Source of the DNA: RGIG4097 sp964550635
GTDB taxonomy: Bacteria > Bacillota > Clostridia > Christensenellales > CAG-917
Reading direction: 5' to 3'
Length of the DNA stretch: 14,154 nt
NCBI GenBank assembly: GCA_964550635.1
Contig: CAZJZV010000028.1
Location: forward strand, 1-14,154
The translations under genes and the position numbers were made by a program. The notes beneath the pieces are model-generated. The model ran no database searches. It worked only from the letters and a program-made list of their open reading frames with translations, and was not told the DNA's origin. Positions 13,683-14,154 of the stretch are shown piece by piece (the stretch's first letter is position 1; every line of letters starts with the position of its first letter).

Positions 13683-13715
13683 GAAAACACCTGAATGGGT
13701 GTTTTCTTTTTTTTT
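13683..13715 (+). terminator. Terminator of tRNA-Leu
   Basis: gaaaacacc (13683-13691) pairs with ggtgttttc (13698-13706) around tgaatg, followed by nine Ts. It begins 2 nt after the CCA end. The hairpin is repeated exactly at 13813-13836. Confidence 0.93.
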
Positions 13716-13796
13716 ACAATCGGGGTCAAACCTATCGCTGACGCGATTGGCATACGCAACAATCGCTATTCCGTCGCATACGCGCCTTACGACCCA

Positions 13797-13838
13797 CGAT
13801 TTTCGGCACCACGAAAACACCTGAATGGGTGTTTTCTT
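13797..13838 (+). repeat. 42-bp direct repeat of the tRNA-Leu 3' end plus its terminator
   Basis: Bases 13797-13838 are identical to 13667-13708, 130 bp apart. Each includes the last 15 nt of the tRNA with CCA and the terminator hairpin. No intact tRNA precedes the second copy. Between them, 13718-13736 is an inverted near-copy of the tRNA T-arm, and tattccg recalls the inverted 5' part. It may be a decayed second tRNA or a scar of an element that used the tRNA end. Confidence 0.85.
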
Positions 13839-13850
13839 CTTTTCATCACT

Positions 13851-13886
13851 AAAAATAAAAATCCCACACTATCGTGCAGGATTTTT
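13851..13886 (-). terminator. Terminator of tRNA-Cys
   Basis: On the minus strand ATCCTGCAC-GATA-GTGTGGGAT is a 9-bp stem with two GU pairs, followed by a T-rich run. The wobble pairs work only on the minus strand, which fixes its direction. Confidence 0.75.
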
Positions 13887-13960
13887 TGGAGGCACCACCC
13901 AGACTTGAACTGGGGGTGAGGATTTTGCAGACCCTTGCCTTACCACTTGGCTATGGTGCC
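13887..13960 (-). tRNA. tRNA-Cys (anticodon GCA), CCA encoded
   Basis: This is a 74-nt tRNA. Acceptor GGCACCA pairs with TGGTGCC, then discriminator T and CCA. The D-arm region AGCCAAGTGGTAAGGC is typical of bacterial tRNA-Cys. Anticodon stem AGGGT/ATCCT encloses loop CTGCAAA with anticodon GCA. The T-arm is CCCAG-TTCAAGT-CTGGG-like. No strong promoter was found just upstream on the minus strand. Confidence 0.95.
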
Positions 13961-14029
13961 GTTAGTACGCGCTTTTGCGACTTGGAGCGAGAAACAATTC
14001 ATTCAATCCGTTTGGTGGGAGACGGTGTG

Positions 14030-14108
14030 GTCGCCATTCGGCGACGACCTTCGGTACGAACCCGCGTCGCGGGTCGGCACTTTCGTGCCCTTCACTTCGC
14101 GAAGCGAA
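14030..14108 (-). other. Chain of four tight hairpins at the window end
   Basis: In order: gtcgcc-attc-ggcgac (14030-14045), acccgc-gtc-gcgggt (14060-14074), ggcac-tttc-gtgcc (14076-14089) and ttcactt-cgcg-aagcgaa (14091-14108). The last has an A-C mismatch on the plus strand but a G-T pair on the minus strand. The third has a GAAA tetraloop on the minus strand. Both favour a minus-strand RNA upstream of tRNA-Cys. No gene was recognised in 13961-14154. Confidence 0.4.
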
Positions 14109-14154
14109 TCCCGTCCAACGAGTTGCATTCAAAATTCAATCTCGCGTCGGATGA

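Noticed and set aside
13581..13820. 79-codon minus-strand ORF across tRNA-Leu and the repeat
   Set aside because: It is antisense to the tRNA; the translated ILSPLRLPIPP string is the familiar spurious product of tRNA-Leu antisense frames.
1..14154. CRISPR array or insertion-sequence transposase
   Set aside because: No regularly spaced short repeats and no transposase or integrase frame were found; repeats here are palindromic, coding-internal or inverted.

Overview
The window looks like an accessory region of a Bacillota (Clostridia-like) chromosome, probably from an uncultured gut lineage. Evidence: ER-type (SipW-like, Ser-His) signal peptidases, exported proteins with TasA/SipW-type leaders, near-consensus sigma-A promoters with 17-bp spacers, T-run terminators and CCA-encoding tRNA genes. 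The lineage is inferred; no marker gene is present.

Layout. (1) 1-6295, minus strand: a perfect consensus promoter (6267-6295) reads into a SipW-like signal peptidase (5144-6073) and a membrane-anchored McrB-like AAA+ ATPase (3568-5088). After a 122-bp palindromic repeat and a second promoter come a long protein with a DUF2357-like N-terminus and near-identical C-terminal repeats (371-3199) and a second SipW-like peptidase (overlapping stop/start, cut by the window edge). (2) 6300-7007: non-coding, with hairpins, REP-like repeats and an 80-nt three-way-junction element. (3) 7008-9618: two convergent paralogous genes for secreted TasA-like proteins. Their leaders, RBSs and signal peptides lie in a perfect 156-bp inverted repeat (7008-7163 / 9463-9618), while their mature parts differ. 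Between them are two terminators, a consensus plus-strand promoter and a probable small RNA. (4) 9619-10319: a hairpin-rich 5' leader, its near-consensus promoter (9893-9921), AT-rich sequence, a terminator and a REP-like repeat. (5) 10320-13396, minus strand: an operon of a catalytically dead EAL-domain protein with six C-terminal aromatic repeats, followed 5 nt later by a membrane-anchored protein whose ectodomain ends in the same motif as the two secreted proteins. (6) 13542-13960: tRNA-Leu(UAA), a duplicated tRNA-3'-end/terminator segment, and tRNA-Cys(GCA) on the other strand. A chain of hairpins runs toward the window end.

Working model (inference): this is a surface-fibre or matrix locus. 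The SipW-like peptidases would mature the two secreted proteins. The membrane protein could be an anchor or cap and its EAL-like partner a c-di-GMP or scaffold sensor. The inverted repeat would let the 2.3-kb segment flip, placing either mature domain behind the one strong outside promoter, as a phase-variation switch. The AAA+/DUF2357-like pair between two signal peptidases has no assigned role and may be an undescribed envelope-associated module.
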